Source: Paraburkholderia acidicola (GTDB lineage Bacteria > Pseudomonadota > Gammaproteobacteria > Burkholderiales > Burkholderiaceae). From it: DNA of 64,000 bases. The stretch lies in the NCBI RefSeq assembly GCF_002362315.1, contig NZ_MTZV01000006.1, positions 186,001-250,000 of the forward strand, given 5' to 3'. A program made the position numbers and the translations under genes. The notes under the pieces were generated by a model. It saw only the letters and a list, made by a program, of their open reading frames with translations, was not told where the DNA came from and made no database searches. Shown piece after piece: positions 51,830 to 60,750 of this stretch; position 1 is the first letter of the stretch; the number at the start of each line of letters is the position of its first letter.

Positions 51830-52576
51830 ATGACGAATCTTTCCGGAAAAACGGCGCTGGTGACCGGCGCTTCACGCGGGATTGGCCGCGCGAGCGCGTT
51901 GGCGCTCGCCGCGGCGGGAGCCCAGGTGCTGGTTCATTACGGCAGCAGCGAAAAGGAGGCGGATACGGTTGTTGCCGACATCCGCAAGGCCGGTGGCAAG
52001 GCCGAAAAGGTGGGCGCCGATCTGCAAAAGCCCGAAGGCCCGCATGATCTTGCCCGACAGGTCCGCGCGATCGTAGGTGATCGCCTCGACATCCTGGTGG
52101 CCAACGCAGGCATCTCGATGGCGGCCAGCATCGAAGACACTACGCTCGAAGACTTCGACAGGCTGTTTGCGGTCAACGTCCGTGCACCATATTTCCTCGT
52201 GCAGCAGTTGCTGCCGGTGCTCTGCAAGGACAGCACGATCATCTTCACGTCTTCGCTCGTCGCACGTGCCTCGGCCGGGGCACTGTTTGCCTACGCTGCA
52301 ACCAAGGGCGCGGTAGACACCATGGTCAAGCACTTTGCGGCCGCACTCGGGCCGCGCGGTATTCGTGTGAATGCGGTCGCGCCCGGCGTCGTCGAGACCG
52401 ATATGTCGAACTTCACGAAAACCGAAGCAGGGCGCAATGCCGCGCTCGGAATGCAGGCGTTGAAACGGATCGCCCAGCCGGAAGACATCGCACCCGTCGT
52501 TGCCTTTCTCGCGTCGAACGACGCGCGCTGGATCACCGGGGACACCATCCACGTGGATGGCGGCTCGAAGCTCTGA
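51830..52576 (+). CDS. Short-chain dehydrogenase/reductase (FabG-like), second copy
   Basis: Classical SDR of 248 residues with TGASRGIGRASALAL, VANAGIS in place of NNAG, catalytic serine in IIFTSSLVA and YxxxK in FAYAATKGAVDTM. It follows the first SDR after 12 bases. The two proteins are clearly related and may be an old duplication. The ribosome-binding site (GAAGGAG) overlaps the upstream stop codon, indicating coupled translation. Confidence 0.92.
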   Translation: MTNLSGKTALVTGASRGIGRASALALAAAGAQVLVHYGSSEKEADTVVADIRKAGGKAEKVGADLQKPEGPHDLARQVRAIVGDRLDILVANAGISMAASIEDTTLEDFDRLFAVNVRAPYFLVQQLLPVLCKDSTIIFTSSLVARASAGALFAYAATKGAVDTMVKHFAAALGPRGIRVNAVAPGVVETDMSNFTKTEAGRNAALGMQALKRIAQPEDIAPVVAFLASNDARWITGDTIHVDGGSKL

Positions 52577-52589
52577 ATTTTTCACCGAA

Positions 52590-52746
52590 CCAGAGGGAGA
52601 GCAACATGCCGATGTCTGCGGTTCGCATAGATCGCAGAGCGCGCCACGTCGCTCCTTGCTACACTTTCGCCTGTCGCCGTCTCCACACAACGCGTCCAGG
52701 TCATGAAGCCCTCCCTGCTGGTCCTGATTTCCCTTCGCGACGATAG
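52590..52746 (+). other. Orphan ribosome-binding site and start codon (possible gene remnant)
   Basis: GAGGGAGAG sits 5 bases before an ATG at 52606 in the 126-base gap after the second SDR. The frame runs 46 codons to a stop at 52744-52746, inside the next gene. The encoded peptide (MPMSAVRIDRRARHVAP...) has no family features. It may be the leftover start of a third operon gene removed by deletion, or a leader peptide. Confidence 0.35.
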
Positions 52747-53635
52747 CTACGCGAGCGTCGCCGCCTCCTTCGACATCCTTTACGCCCCGACGCCCGAGCA
52801 GCGCACACAGATCATCGCGTCGCACGGCGCGTCGATCCGCGCAGTGCTGACCAACGGCACGACCGGTCTGACCGCCGACGAGATCGACCAGCTTCCAGAC
52901 CTCGAATTCATCAGCGCGCTGGGTGCGGGCTACGAGAACATCGCCGTCGATTACGCCCGCGCCCGCGACATCGTGCTAGTGAACGGCGCGGGCACCAACG
53001 ACGACTGCGTGGCCGATCACGCGTTCGCGCTGCTGCTTGCGGCGGTGCGCGACATCGCGCAGCGCGATCGTGCGACGCGCGACGGCGTCTGGCGCGACAA
53101 GCTGCCGTTGCGGCCGAACGTGTCGGGCAAGCGGCTCGGTGTATTGGGGCTGGGCAACATCGGACTGAAGGTCGCGCGCCGCGCGGCGGGCTTCGATATC
53201 GAAACCGGCTATCACAACCGTAAGCCGCGTGAAGGGTCGCCGCTGCGCTACTTCGACAGCGTAGTAGCCCTTGCCGAATGGAGCGATTTTCTCGTGATCG
53301 CAACACCGGGCGGCGCGGGGACGCATCATCTCGTTGATCGGGCGGTACTCGACGCGCTCGGGCCGCATGGTTTTCTCGTCAATGTGTCGCGTGGCAGTGT
53401 CGTCGATACGGCGGCGCTGGCCGCTGCGCTTGAAGCAGGCACGCTCGGCGGCGCGGGGCTCGACGTCTACGAGGGCGAACCGCATCTGCCGCCGGCGCTC
53501 GTGCATCTGAAGAACATCGTGCTGACGCCGCACGTGGCCGGATCGTCGCCGGAAGCGATCGATGCATCGGTGCAGAATTTTCTTGTCAATGCGCAACGGC
53601 ACTTTGCCGGCGAGGCGGTGCTGACACCGATCTGA
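52703..53635 (+). CDS. D-2-hydroxyacid dehydrogenase (glyoxylate/hydroxypyruvate reductase type)
   Basis: Protein of 310 residues with the formate/glycerate dehydrogenase fold. The Rossmann motif GLGNIGLKVARRAAG is followed by YHNRKPREG, whose Arg-Lys suggests NADPH preference. The catalytic Arg is in NVSRGSVVDT, the Glu in DVYEGEPHLPP and the His in TPHVAGSSPEA. It probably reduces glyoxylate or hydroxypyruvate. It follows the SDR pair but has its own spacer, so cotranscription is uncertain. Confidence 0.92.
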   Translation: MKPSLLVLISLRDDSYASVAASFDILYAPTPEQRTQIIASHGASIRAVLTNGTTGLTADEIDQLPDLEFISALGAGYENIAVDYARARDIVLVNGAGTNDDCVADHAFALLLAAVRDIAQRDRATRDGVWRDKLPLRPNVSGKRLGVLGLGNIGLKVARRAAGFDIETGYHNRKPREGSPLRYFDSVVALAEWSDFLVIATPGGAGTHHLVDRAVLDALGPHGFLVNVSRGSVVDTAALAAALEAGTLGGAGLDVYEGEPHLPPALVHLKNIVLTPHVAGSSPEAIDASVQNFLVNAQRHFAGEAVLTPI

Positions 53636-53692
53636 ACACACGCGCCGCGCGCACTTTCTCCTTCACGATTTCTTGCACAAGGATGCGATCAC

Positions 53693-54178
53693 ATGGCGAC
53701 CCACACCGCGACCGTCGAATGGAGCAACAACGGCAGCCGGTTTACCGATCGACGCTATAGCCGCGCACATAGCTGGAGTTTCGATGGCGGTGCGGTCGTG
53801 CCCGCGTCGAGTTCGCCGCACGTCGTGCGTGTGCCGTTCTCCGATCCCGCCGGCGTGGACCCGGAGGAAGGCTATGTCGCAGCGCTCTCGAGCTGTCACA
53901 TGCTGTGGTTCCTCGACATCGCCGCGCAGGCGGGATATGCCATCGAGTCGTATCGTGACGAAGCGCTCGGAGAGATGGGGCGCAACGAAGCGGGAAAGGA
54001 AGTCGTGACGCGGGTCGTGCTCAGGCCACTCATCGTATTCGGTGGGACGAAAGTGCCGGACGACGAAGCGCTTCGCCATCTGCATCATGAAGCGCACGAG
54101 TCGTGCTATCTCGCGAATTCGGTGAAGACGGTGATCGAGGTGGAGGGGAGCTGGACGCATCCGGATCGCGGCGCGTAA
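53693..54178 (+). CDS. OsmC-family protein
   Basis: Protein of 161 residues with the OsmC/Ohr fold. The two redox cysteines are present in AALSSCHMLWFLDIAAQAG and HESCYLANSVKT. The overall sequence is nearer the OsmC-like group than Ohr; family members are thiol peroxidases for organic hydroperoxides. It lies 57 bases after the hydroxyacid dehydrogenase and converges on polB with 27 bases between stops. Confidence 0.9.
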   Translation: MATHTATVEWSNNGSRFTDRRYSRAHSWSFDGGAVVPASSSPHVVRVPFSDPAGVDPEEGYVAALSSCHMLWFLDIAAQAGYAIESYRDEALGEMGRNEAGKEVVTRVVLRPLIVFGGTKVPDDEALRHLHHEAHESCYLANSVKTVIEVEGSWTHPDRGA

Positions 54179-54205
54179 AGCTGCGGTTACACCACACACC
54201 GCGCC

Positions 54206-56572
54206 TCAAAACAGCTGCTTCTGCCCCGAGATCAAAGTCGTAAAGTCGTCGCGCAGCATCGGCAGAATTGCGTCGGCCACGGGTTGCAATTGTCGCGTGA
54301 GGTAGTGATCGTAGTCGATCGCCGAGCGCAGCGTTTCCAGCGGCTCCGGTCCCGCGACCGTCATCACGTAGCTAACCCAGCCGCCGTTCTGGTATTGCAG
54401 GGGCCGGCCTTGCTGGCGGTTGAATTCGTCGGCTACACGTGCCGCGCGCACATGGGGCGGCACGTTGCGCTCATATTCTTCAAGCGGCCTGCGCAGACGT
54501 TTCCGATACACCAGTTGATCGTCGAGCTTGCCAGCGAGCGTATCGCGCACATAGTCGCGCACATAATCCTGATACGGCTGCCGCGTGAAAATGCGCCGGT
54601 ACAGGTCCTGCTGAAACTGTTGCGCGAGCGGCGTCCAGTCGGTACGTACCGTTTCGAGCCCTTTGTAGACGATGTCCTCGCTACCGTCCGGCAGGACGAT
54701 CAGCCCCGCGTAGCGTTTCTTGCTGCCGTCCTCGGCACCGCGAACGGTCGGCATGAAGAAGCGCCGGTAGTGTCGTTCGAACTGCAGTTCCAGTGCACTT
54801 TCGATGCCGAAGCGTATCGGCAGCTCCCGACGCCACCACGCGTTGATATGCTCGACCAGTGCGCGGCCGATGCGGCCCGCGTCTTCCTCGTTATGCGCAT
54901 GTTTGAGCCACACGAAGGTCGAATCGGTGTCGCCGTAAATCACCTCGTAGCCTTCGCCTTGAATCAGCTCGCGCGTGGTGTGCATGATTTCATGACCGCG
55001 CATCGTGATCGACGAGGCAAGACGTGGATCGAAGAAACGGCAACCGGTCGAACCGAGCACGCCGTAAAAGGCGTTCATGATGATCTTTAACGCCTGCGAA
55101 AGCGGCGCGTTATGTTCGCGTTTAGCCGCTTCGCGTCCTTGCCACACCTGGCTCACGATCGCCGGCAAACAATGGCGTGTGCGCGAAAAACGGGCGCCGA
55201 GAAAGCCGGGTATGGATTCATCGTCGGTGGGGTTCAGCGTGCCTTCTACGAGACCGAGCGGGTCGACGAGGAAGGTGCGGATGATCGATGGATACAGGCT
55301 CTTGTAGTCGAGTACGAGCACGGAATCGTAGAGGCCCGGTCGCGAGTCCATGACGAAGCCGCCCGGGCTTGCCGCGCCGGCTACATCGCCGAGATTCGGC
55401 GCGACATAGCCTTGCCGATGCATACGCGGCATGTACAGATGCGTGAATGCCGCAACTGATCCGCCGCTGCGATCCGCGGGTAAGCCGGTAACGGTAGCGC
55501 GCTCCAGCAGAAAGGACATCAACTCCGTCTTCGCGAAGATGCGCGTGACCAGTTCGCAATCTTTCAGGTTGTAGTGGGCGAGCGCGGGCTTGTCCTCGTC
55601 GAAGCGTCGCTGGATTTCATCCATGCGCTGATACGGATTGTCGATCGCCTTGCCTTCGCCTAGTACCGTGCGAGACACATATTCGAGGCTGAACGAAGGG
55701 AAACTCCACGTCGCGGATCGCAGTGCCTCGATGCCGTCGATAATCAGCCGCCCCGCAGCGCCCGCAAAGAAATGGTTTTGCTTCGCGCCGTGCTCGCGCC
55801 ATTCCATCACCGACCCGCCGCGACCGAGCCGCAACGGCACGCGATACTGTTCGGCATGCTGTCGCAGCACGCGCAAATCGAACTGCACGAGATTCCAGCC
55901 GATGATCGCATCGGGGTCGTGTCGTTCGATCCACAGGTTTAGTTTTTCGAGCATCTGCGCACGGGTTTCGCAGTATTCGAGGTCGAAATCGCGGTCGACT
56001 GCTTCGCCGTTCGGCGGCCCGAGCATATAGACCTGGCGTTGTCCGCAGCCTTCGAGCGCGATCGAATAGAGCTCGGTGTGTGCACTGGTTTCGATATCGA
56101 GCGATACCAGCTTCAACGACGGACGATAACCGTTGACCGGTTTCAGTTCGCCGTTCAGCAGCGAGCCGTCGCGCTGCGTATCCCCGCCGAACTGCACGGG
56201 CGCGGTGATGAACCGCTCCATCATGTAACGTTCGGGCGGAAAGATATCGGCTTCGTAGACGTCGACACCGCCTTGCCGCAGATGCTTTGCGAAGCCGGTC
56301 AATTGCCGGTACTGCGGGCAATAAAGACCCATGACCGGCCGATGATGAAAGTCACGCAGTTCGAGCGGGCGCAGATCGAGCGGTGCCTCGCGGCGCAGAA
56401 TGGTCTCGGCGCGCTCGCGATGTGCAGCGGGAATAAATGCAACCGAGGGTTGGTGACGCAGGAGGATGTGACGGGGCCCGCTGTCCGTTGCCAGCCAGAA
56501 ATCGACCTCCGTACCGGCCGGTGTGTCGCGCCAATGCCGGGTCAAAATGAAACCCTGTTCAAGCTCGGTCAA
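54206..56572 (-). CDS. polB: DNA polymerase II (family B)
   Basis: Damage-inducible replicative-type repair polymerase of 788 residues. The N-terminal 3'-5' exonuclease has ExoI LVSLDIETS, ExoII GWNLVQFDLRVL and ExoIII HYNLKDCELV. Polymerase motifs are A (VLDYKSLYPSIIRTF), B (IIMNAFYGVLGS) and C (YGDTDSTFVW). All acidic residues are intact, so it should be active and proofreading. The start is probably the TTG at 56572, preceded by AGAGGTGG and giving (M)TELEQGFILTRHW; a GTG at 56587 would add 5 residues. No LexA box was identified in the short upstream region. Confidence 0.95.
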   Translation of the reverse strand: MTELEQGFILTRHWRDTPAGTEVDFWLATDSGPRHILLRHQPSVAFIPAAHRERAETILRREAPLDLRPLELRDFHHRPVMGLYCPQYRQLTGFAKHLRQGGVDVYEADIFPPERYMMERFITAPVQFGGDTQRDGSLLNGELKPVNGYRPSLKLVSLDIETSAHTELYSIALEGCGQRQVYMLGPPNGEAVDRDFDLEYCETRAQMLEKLNLWIERHDPDAIIGWNLVQFDLRVLRQHAEQYRVPLRLGRGGSVMEWREHGAKQNHFFAGAAGRLIIDGIEALRSATWSFPSFSLEYVSRTVLGEGKAIDNPYQRMDEIQRRFDEDKPALAHYNLKDCELVTRIFAKTELMSFLLERATVTGLPADRSGGSVAAFTHLYMPRMHRQGYVAPNLGDVAGAASPGGFVMDSRPGLYDSVLVLDYKSLYPSIIRTFLVDPLGLVEGTLNPTDDESIPGFLGARFSRTRHCLPAIVSQVWQGREAAKREHNAPLSQALKIIMNAFYGVLGSTGCRFFDPRLASSITMRGHEIMHTTRELIQGEGYEVIYGDTDSTFVWLKHAHNEEDAGRIGRALVEHINAWWRRELPIRFGIESALELQFERHYRRFFMPTVRGAEDGSKKRYAGLIVLPDGSEDIVYKGLETVRTDWTPLAQQFQQDLYRRIFTRQPYQDYVRDYVRDTLAGKLDDQLVYRKRLRRPLEEYERNVPPHVRAARVADEFNRQQGRPLQYQNGGWVSYVMTVAGPEPLETLRSAIDYDHYLTRQLQPVADAILPMLRDDFTTLISGQKQLF

Positions 56573-56630
56573 ACTACCACCTCTCACGCGGGCGTCATCG
56601 CCATGCGCGATTTTACCGCCCGCGCCTCGC

Positions 56631-57950
56631 CTAATGAAACACGACGGCTTTCGGTGTGTGGTCGAAGCGGCTCACCATGAGTTCGCAAACGGTGCAATAA
56701 AGCTCTGCTGCAAGCGCGTCCCGATGGTTTTTCCAGATCTCAAGGCGTACGCCCGTTGTCGGGTCCACGGTAGTTTGCGCCGCTTCCAGTTTTTCGATCA
56801 GCGTGCGCACTTGACGACGCCATCGTCTGACAGTGCGGATATCGTCGTCGGCGGGCTTCAGGCCGAACTGCCGTTCGACTTCGCGCATCGCTGCATCTGC
56901 CATCAGCCTCGTCTTTCGCTCGTCTTCGTCGGTCCAGAATCTCGGCTGGTCGCGTGCATAGGTCAGTGACAGGACGATCTGCATCAACATGTCCAGATCT
57001 AGTTGTGCAAGCGGGCGAGTGACGTGTTCAATCTGTTCGATCAAGATTTGTTGCAGATCCAGCTGTGTTGGCACGTCTTCCGGCTGACGTAGCCGATGAC
57101 CATCCGCGAGTGCAATCGCGTCTCGGGCCAACTCCGTCCAGGCGCGGTTGTCGATGCGCGTGCCGACAAGTTCGCGTGCATGCAGCACGGCGAGCCGCGC
57201 GAAGATTTCATGTGCGCCACCTTCCTGTACGTATCGGACGAGTCCCCAGCGTCGGTCGTGCAGCAGTCCATACACGACGGCCGGTGCGACATCGGTGAGG
57301 TCCGCGCCCAGCGGAATCGCCTCGAACAGCGCGATCGTGCGTGCACGCGCGTAAGCAAGGCTTTCGGTGGCACAGGTCAGTCGCCAGAGCGTATCGATCA
57401 TGTCGCCGAGGATGCCCGGTACGCCCACTTCCTCGACGAAGAATCCGGCACCGCCGGCCGCACAGTCGGAGGGTGGATGGTCGGCGCTGAACACGCTGTC
57501 ACGCAGGCGCTTGAGACAGATCCGCTTGCGTGCTGCCTGACCGTGGAAGGCGAGTGCCGACGATGCGCAGAGTTCGTCGGCCCGTGCGGTATTCCACGGC
57601 ATGCCGGATCCAAAGCGGTCTTCGATCAGCACTTGCAGGCGTGCCGCGGACGGCGCGACGAGCGTAGTGCGTAGCTCGCCCTTGTCGAAGAACAGGACGG
57701 TTGGAATACGGTGGATGTCGAAGCGTTTAACAATCGCTTCATGTTCGTCGACGTTCACCCTGACAATTTTCAACGGGCCAGCATGATGTCGCGCAACGCT
57801 GTCGAGCAACGGATCGATCGCACCGCACGGCTCGGACCACGGTGCCCAGAAATACAGCAGAACCGGCGACATTGAGTGGGCGACGTCGATCTCGAACCGC
57901 GCGTCGGTGGTATCCATAATCTGTGTGGTCATGCCTGCCTTCAATTCCAT
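56631..57950 (-). CDS. Thioredoxin-domain protein with SxxC site and large unknown C-terminal region
   Basis: Protein of 439 residues. Residues about 15-115 form a thioredoxin-like domain (VLLYFWAPWSEPCGAIDPLL; IVRVNVDEHEAIVKRFDIHRIPTVLFFDKGEL), with the cis-Pro loop kept. The active site is W-S39-E-P-C42, so the first, nucleophilic cysteine of CxxC is replaced by serine. About 320 residues follow that I do not recognise; they are helical and rich in Arg/Asp, with a cysteine-bearing stretch (ICLKRLRDSVF...DCAAGGAGFF). AGGAGCG lies 7 bases before the ATG. The gene is immediately upstream of polB on the same strand (58 bases to the polB TTG), so cotranscription is likely. Function unknown. Confidence 0.7.
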   Translation of the reverse strand: MELKAGMTTQIMDTTDARFEIDVAHSMSPVLLYFWAPWSEPCGAIDPLLDSVARHHAGPLKIVRVNVDEHEAIVKRFDIHRIPTVLFFDKGELRTTLVAPSAARLQVLIEDRFGSGMPWNTARADELCASSALAFHGQAARKRICLKRLRDSVFSADHPPSDCAAGGAGFFVEEVGVPGILGDMIDTLWRLTCATESLAYARARTIALFEAIPLGADLTDVAPAVVYGLLHDRRWGLVRYVQEGGAHEIFARLAVLHARELVGTRIDNRAWTELARDAIALADGHRLRQPEDVPTQLDLQQILIEQIEHVTRPLAQLDLDMLMQIVLSLTYARDQPRFWTDEDERKTRLMADAAMREVERQFGLKPADDDIRTVRRWRRQVRTLIEKLEAAQTTVDPTTGVRLEIWKNHRDALAAELYCTVCELMVSRFDHTPKAVVFH

Positions 57951-58162
57951 GGAAACGCTCCTGCGTGTGCCTGCGCATCTGTTTAGCAGGAAATGTAAAA
58001 CGCGTGATGCAGCGCGAATAACGCGATAGAAACTCGCGATATTCCGGAGTCCGTTGTTGTTAAAGACGAACGAGGCAGAGGAAAGAACCAGCAGAAAGAG
58101 GATTCGCGATCACGAAACCGTCAACACGGCGCTCATGACCGGCAAGCTGCTACACGAGCGAG
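57951..58162. other. Spacer between the thioredoxin-domain gene and the TonB receptor
   Basis: This spacer of 212 bases is relatively AT-rich around 57985-58090. It presumably holds the promoter of the thioredoxin-domain/polB pair and the end of the receptor transcript. No convincing terminator hairpin or consensus promoter was found. Confidence 0.3.
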
Positions 58163-60496
58163 TTAGAAGTCGTACGTGCCGCTCAGAAAGAACAGGCGGC
58201 CGGACTGTTGCTCGAGGCGTTGATCCGCGTAGTCGTCATACAGCGCCCGGTTGAAAATGTTCTTTGCGCTAAGCGTCGCCGTCCAGCGTTTGGCGTGGTA
58301 ATAGACGCTCACATCGGTGCGTGTCTGACCGGATTGCGGATACAGGTACCCAGAAGAATCGACTGCGTTGTAGTGAGCGCGAGCCCACACCCCGATCCCT
58401 GCGCCCCAGCCATGCAGGAACGCATTCTGGAAGTCATAGGTCGTCCACAGGCTTGCAACGTGGGCGGGCAGTTGTCCGACTTCGCCGTTGGGGGCCTGCG
58501 CATTGCTATACGTATAGCTCGCGATGACATTCCAGCCGGGCAACAGACGGCCCGTGATGTCGAATTCGACGCCGCGATAGGCGATATCCGGGACGACGGC
58601 ATAGAAGCCCGGATGATTGAAGTCGCTTTGTAGCGCGTTGGATTCCTTGCTGCGAAACAGCGCAACGGTCCCCGTCAGATGATCGTCGAGGAGACTGAAC
58701 TTCACACCGGCATCGATCGAGTGGCCGATTCTGGGCTGGGGGACGCTGCCGTTAAAAGTAGGAAACGTGTACTGCGGCAGGAAGCTATGCGTCGTGTTCG
58801 CAAAGAGGGTGAGGCTGTCAGTCAACTGGTAGGCAACGCCGATGCTGGGGGACCAGTTGGTCGCGCGTTCGGAAGGAATCCCGGCGGCATCGTGGGTGGT
58901 CCAGACCTGGCTGCGCCCCAGATTGACCAGCACATGGAGCGGTCCCCATGCCATCTGATCCTGTACGTACAGGGTCGTGAGCGAATCTCGCTGCACAGGA
59001 GTCTTGTTGACGCTCGATATCGCGACCGGTGGCAACGGCGGCACCGGTATGGACGTGGTGACCGATGTCCCGCTTCCGAGCGTCTGGGCATAGCGGTCCG
59101 ACGACCACGCGAAACCGCCAAGCAGCGTATGCGTGATCGGCCCCGTGCGAGTCTTGAACTGCAGGTTGTTGTCGACGCTGATCTGATCCTGCTGGATCTG
59201 GTTGGTTTGCGGCAGGAAGGTCCCGCCAGCGGAAGTTAACCCCATGATGAGGTACTCCCGTGAGTTCTGGCTCGACGCGTCGTATCGCGCCTTGCTGTGG
59301 AACGTCAGCGAACTCGTGAGCTTGCGCGTGTAGTCGTAGTACAGCGCCGTGTCGTTGATCATGTAGCGGTCATCCGCGCGACCCAGCGGGGACGACAGTT
59401 TCATTGGGCCAGTCGGCAGCAGCAGCGAGTTCGGCGCAAACGGTTCCCGGTCCGAGTTCTGTTCCAGTCCCACCACGAGCGTGGTCTGCGCGTCGTGCCA
59501 GCCGATCGATGGCGCGACATAGAAATTGCGCTTGCCGTCGTAGCCGATCGAATCCTGGCCCGCGCGCTCTCCGGACATCACGAATCGATACGTCAGTTTT
59601 TTGTCGTCCGTGATCGCACCGGCCAGATCGAGCGAGGTCAACCAGTCGCCATATGAACCGGCCTGCACGGTGAGACGCCGCACGGGGTCGGCCTGCGGAC
59701 GTTTCGTGACGATATTGACGAGCCCGCCCGCGTCCATGCTTCCCGCAAGAATCGAATCCGCGCCCTTGAGCACTTCGACGCGCGACACGGCTACAGGGGG
59801 CAGGGACAGCGGAATGTCGGACTGGCTCAACGCGACCGGCAGTCCGTTCAACAGCACGGGCGCGGCGTATCCGCGGATGTAAGGCAAACCCTGCACGCTG
59901 TAGCTCGCCACGCGATCGATCGTGATGCTGCTGATATTGCGCAGCACGTCCCGCACCGACTGGTCCTGCTGGCTGGCGAGCGTGTCCTGCGTGACGACGG
60001 CGATGGACTGCGGGATCTGGATGATCGGTGTGTCGGTGCGCGTTGCCAGGGAGCTGGATTGCGCGGCAAAGCCGAGGTCGTTCGTCGCGTTCGTGCCATT
60101 GACCATCACCGGGGGCAGGACGGTGACGACATCGCTCGGGCGGATCGTCAATGCTTCGGCCTCGGCGGGCGGCCCGTGAATGATGTAGGTCTTCTCGTCG
60201 CGCTGCTGCACGGTGAGCTGGGTGCCTTCCAGCAGGCGGTGCAGCGCTTCGGAGACGGTCAGCTTGCCCGACAGCGCGGGCGCGTTGTGATTGGCGGTCA
60301 GCTCCGACGGCGCGAGGATGTTGACCGCGCCTTCACGGGCCAGTTGCGAGAGCGAGAGCGAGAGCGCCTGTGCCGGCAGGGCGATCACCGTCTGCGCGTG
60401 GACAACCAGGCTTGCCATGCCGAGCGTACCCAGCATACCCGCGAGCGTTGCCAGCCGATATTGCGCGCGTGCCTTGCTTGTCCAGCTCGTTCTCAT
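58163..60496 (-). CDS. TonB-dependent siderophore receptor with N-terminal signalling (STN) domain
   Basis: Outer-membrane transducer of 777 residues. A signal peptide (about 1-34, ending VVHAQ) precedes an STN domain (about 45-108; LSLSLSQLAREGAVNILAPSELTANHNAPALSGKLTVSEALHRLLEGTQLTV) that contacts FecR. A plug domain follows (about 150-265; QIPQSIAVVTQDTLASQQDQSVRDVLRNIS, VEVLKGADSILAGSMDAGGLVNIVTKRP), then a 22-strand-type barrel ending in ...FLSGTYDF with the terminal Phe. The class is FpvA/FoxA/FhuE-like. The ligand is probably a ferric siderophore made by this or another organism; no biosynthesis genes are nearby. Confidence 0.93.
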   Translation of the reverse strand: MRTSWTSKARAQYRLATLAGMLGTLGMASLVVHAQTVIALPAQALSLSLSQLAREGAVNILAPSELTANHNAPALSGKLTVSEALHRLLEGTQLTVQQRDEKTYIIHGPPAEAEALTIRPSDVVTVLPPVMVNGTNATNDLGFAAQSSSLATRTDTPIIQIPQSIAVVTQDTLASQQDQSVRDVLRNISSITIDRVASYSVQGLPYIRGYAAPVLLNGLPVALSQSDIPLSLPPVAVSRVEVLKGADSILAGSMDAGGLVNIVTKRPQADPVRRLTVQAGSYGDWLTSLDLAGAITDDKKLTYRFVMSGERAGQDSIGYDGKRNFYVAPSIGWHDAQTTLVVGLEQNSDREPFAPNSLLLPTGPMKLSSPLGRADDRYMINDTALYYDYTRKLTSSLTFHSKARYDASSQNSREYLIMGLTSAGGTFLPQTNQIQQDQISVDNNLQFKTRTGPITHTLLGGFAWSSDRYAQTLGSGTSVTTSIPVPPLPPVAISSVNKTPVQRDSLTTLYVQDQMAWGPLHVLVNLGRSQVWTTHDAAGIPSERATNWSPSIGVAYQLTDSLTLFANTTHSFLPQYTFPTFNGSVPQPRIGHSIDAGVKFSLLDDHLTGTVALFRSKESNALQSDFNHPGFYAVVPDIAYRGVEFDITGRLLPGWNVIASYTYSNAQAPNGEVGQLPAHVASLWTTYDFQNAFLHGWGAGIGVWARAHYNAVDSSGYLYPQSGQTRTDVSVYYHAKRWTATLSAKNIFNRALYDDYADQRLEQQSGRLFFLSGTYDF

Positions 60497-60611
60497 TCAA
60501 GGTCCAGGCGATCTACGTTGCATGCGGCACGCACGATAAAAGTGTGAAGCCAGGGTTGCGAGAGGTGCCAGGATTGAGCCGGCCCGGAAAGAGGACTCAT
60601 CCTGAACGAAG

Positions 60612-60631
60612 AAGCCGTTAGAGCGGCTTCG
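60612..60631 (-). terminator. Possible terminator between fecR-like and receptor genes
   Basis: On the minus strand GAAGCCG, loop CTCTAA, CGGCTTC is followed by TTCGTTC. The stem is 7 bases and the T-tract weak. It would separate the sigma/anti-sigma transcript from the sigma-dependent receptor promoter, as expected for Fec-type systems. Confidence 0.45.
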
Positions 60632-60750
60632 AATAACCACGTCACGTGCCGGGGCGCCTGAGCAGCGAGCGCGCGACAGATGACGAGATAACATCGGTTG
60701 TCCTGCTGTGACGAACGTTGCAAACGCTGTTTTCTGGCTGCCGTTGCGGG

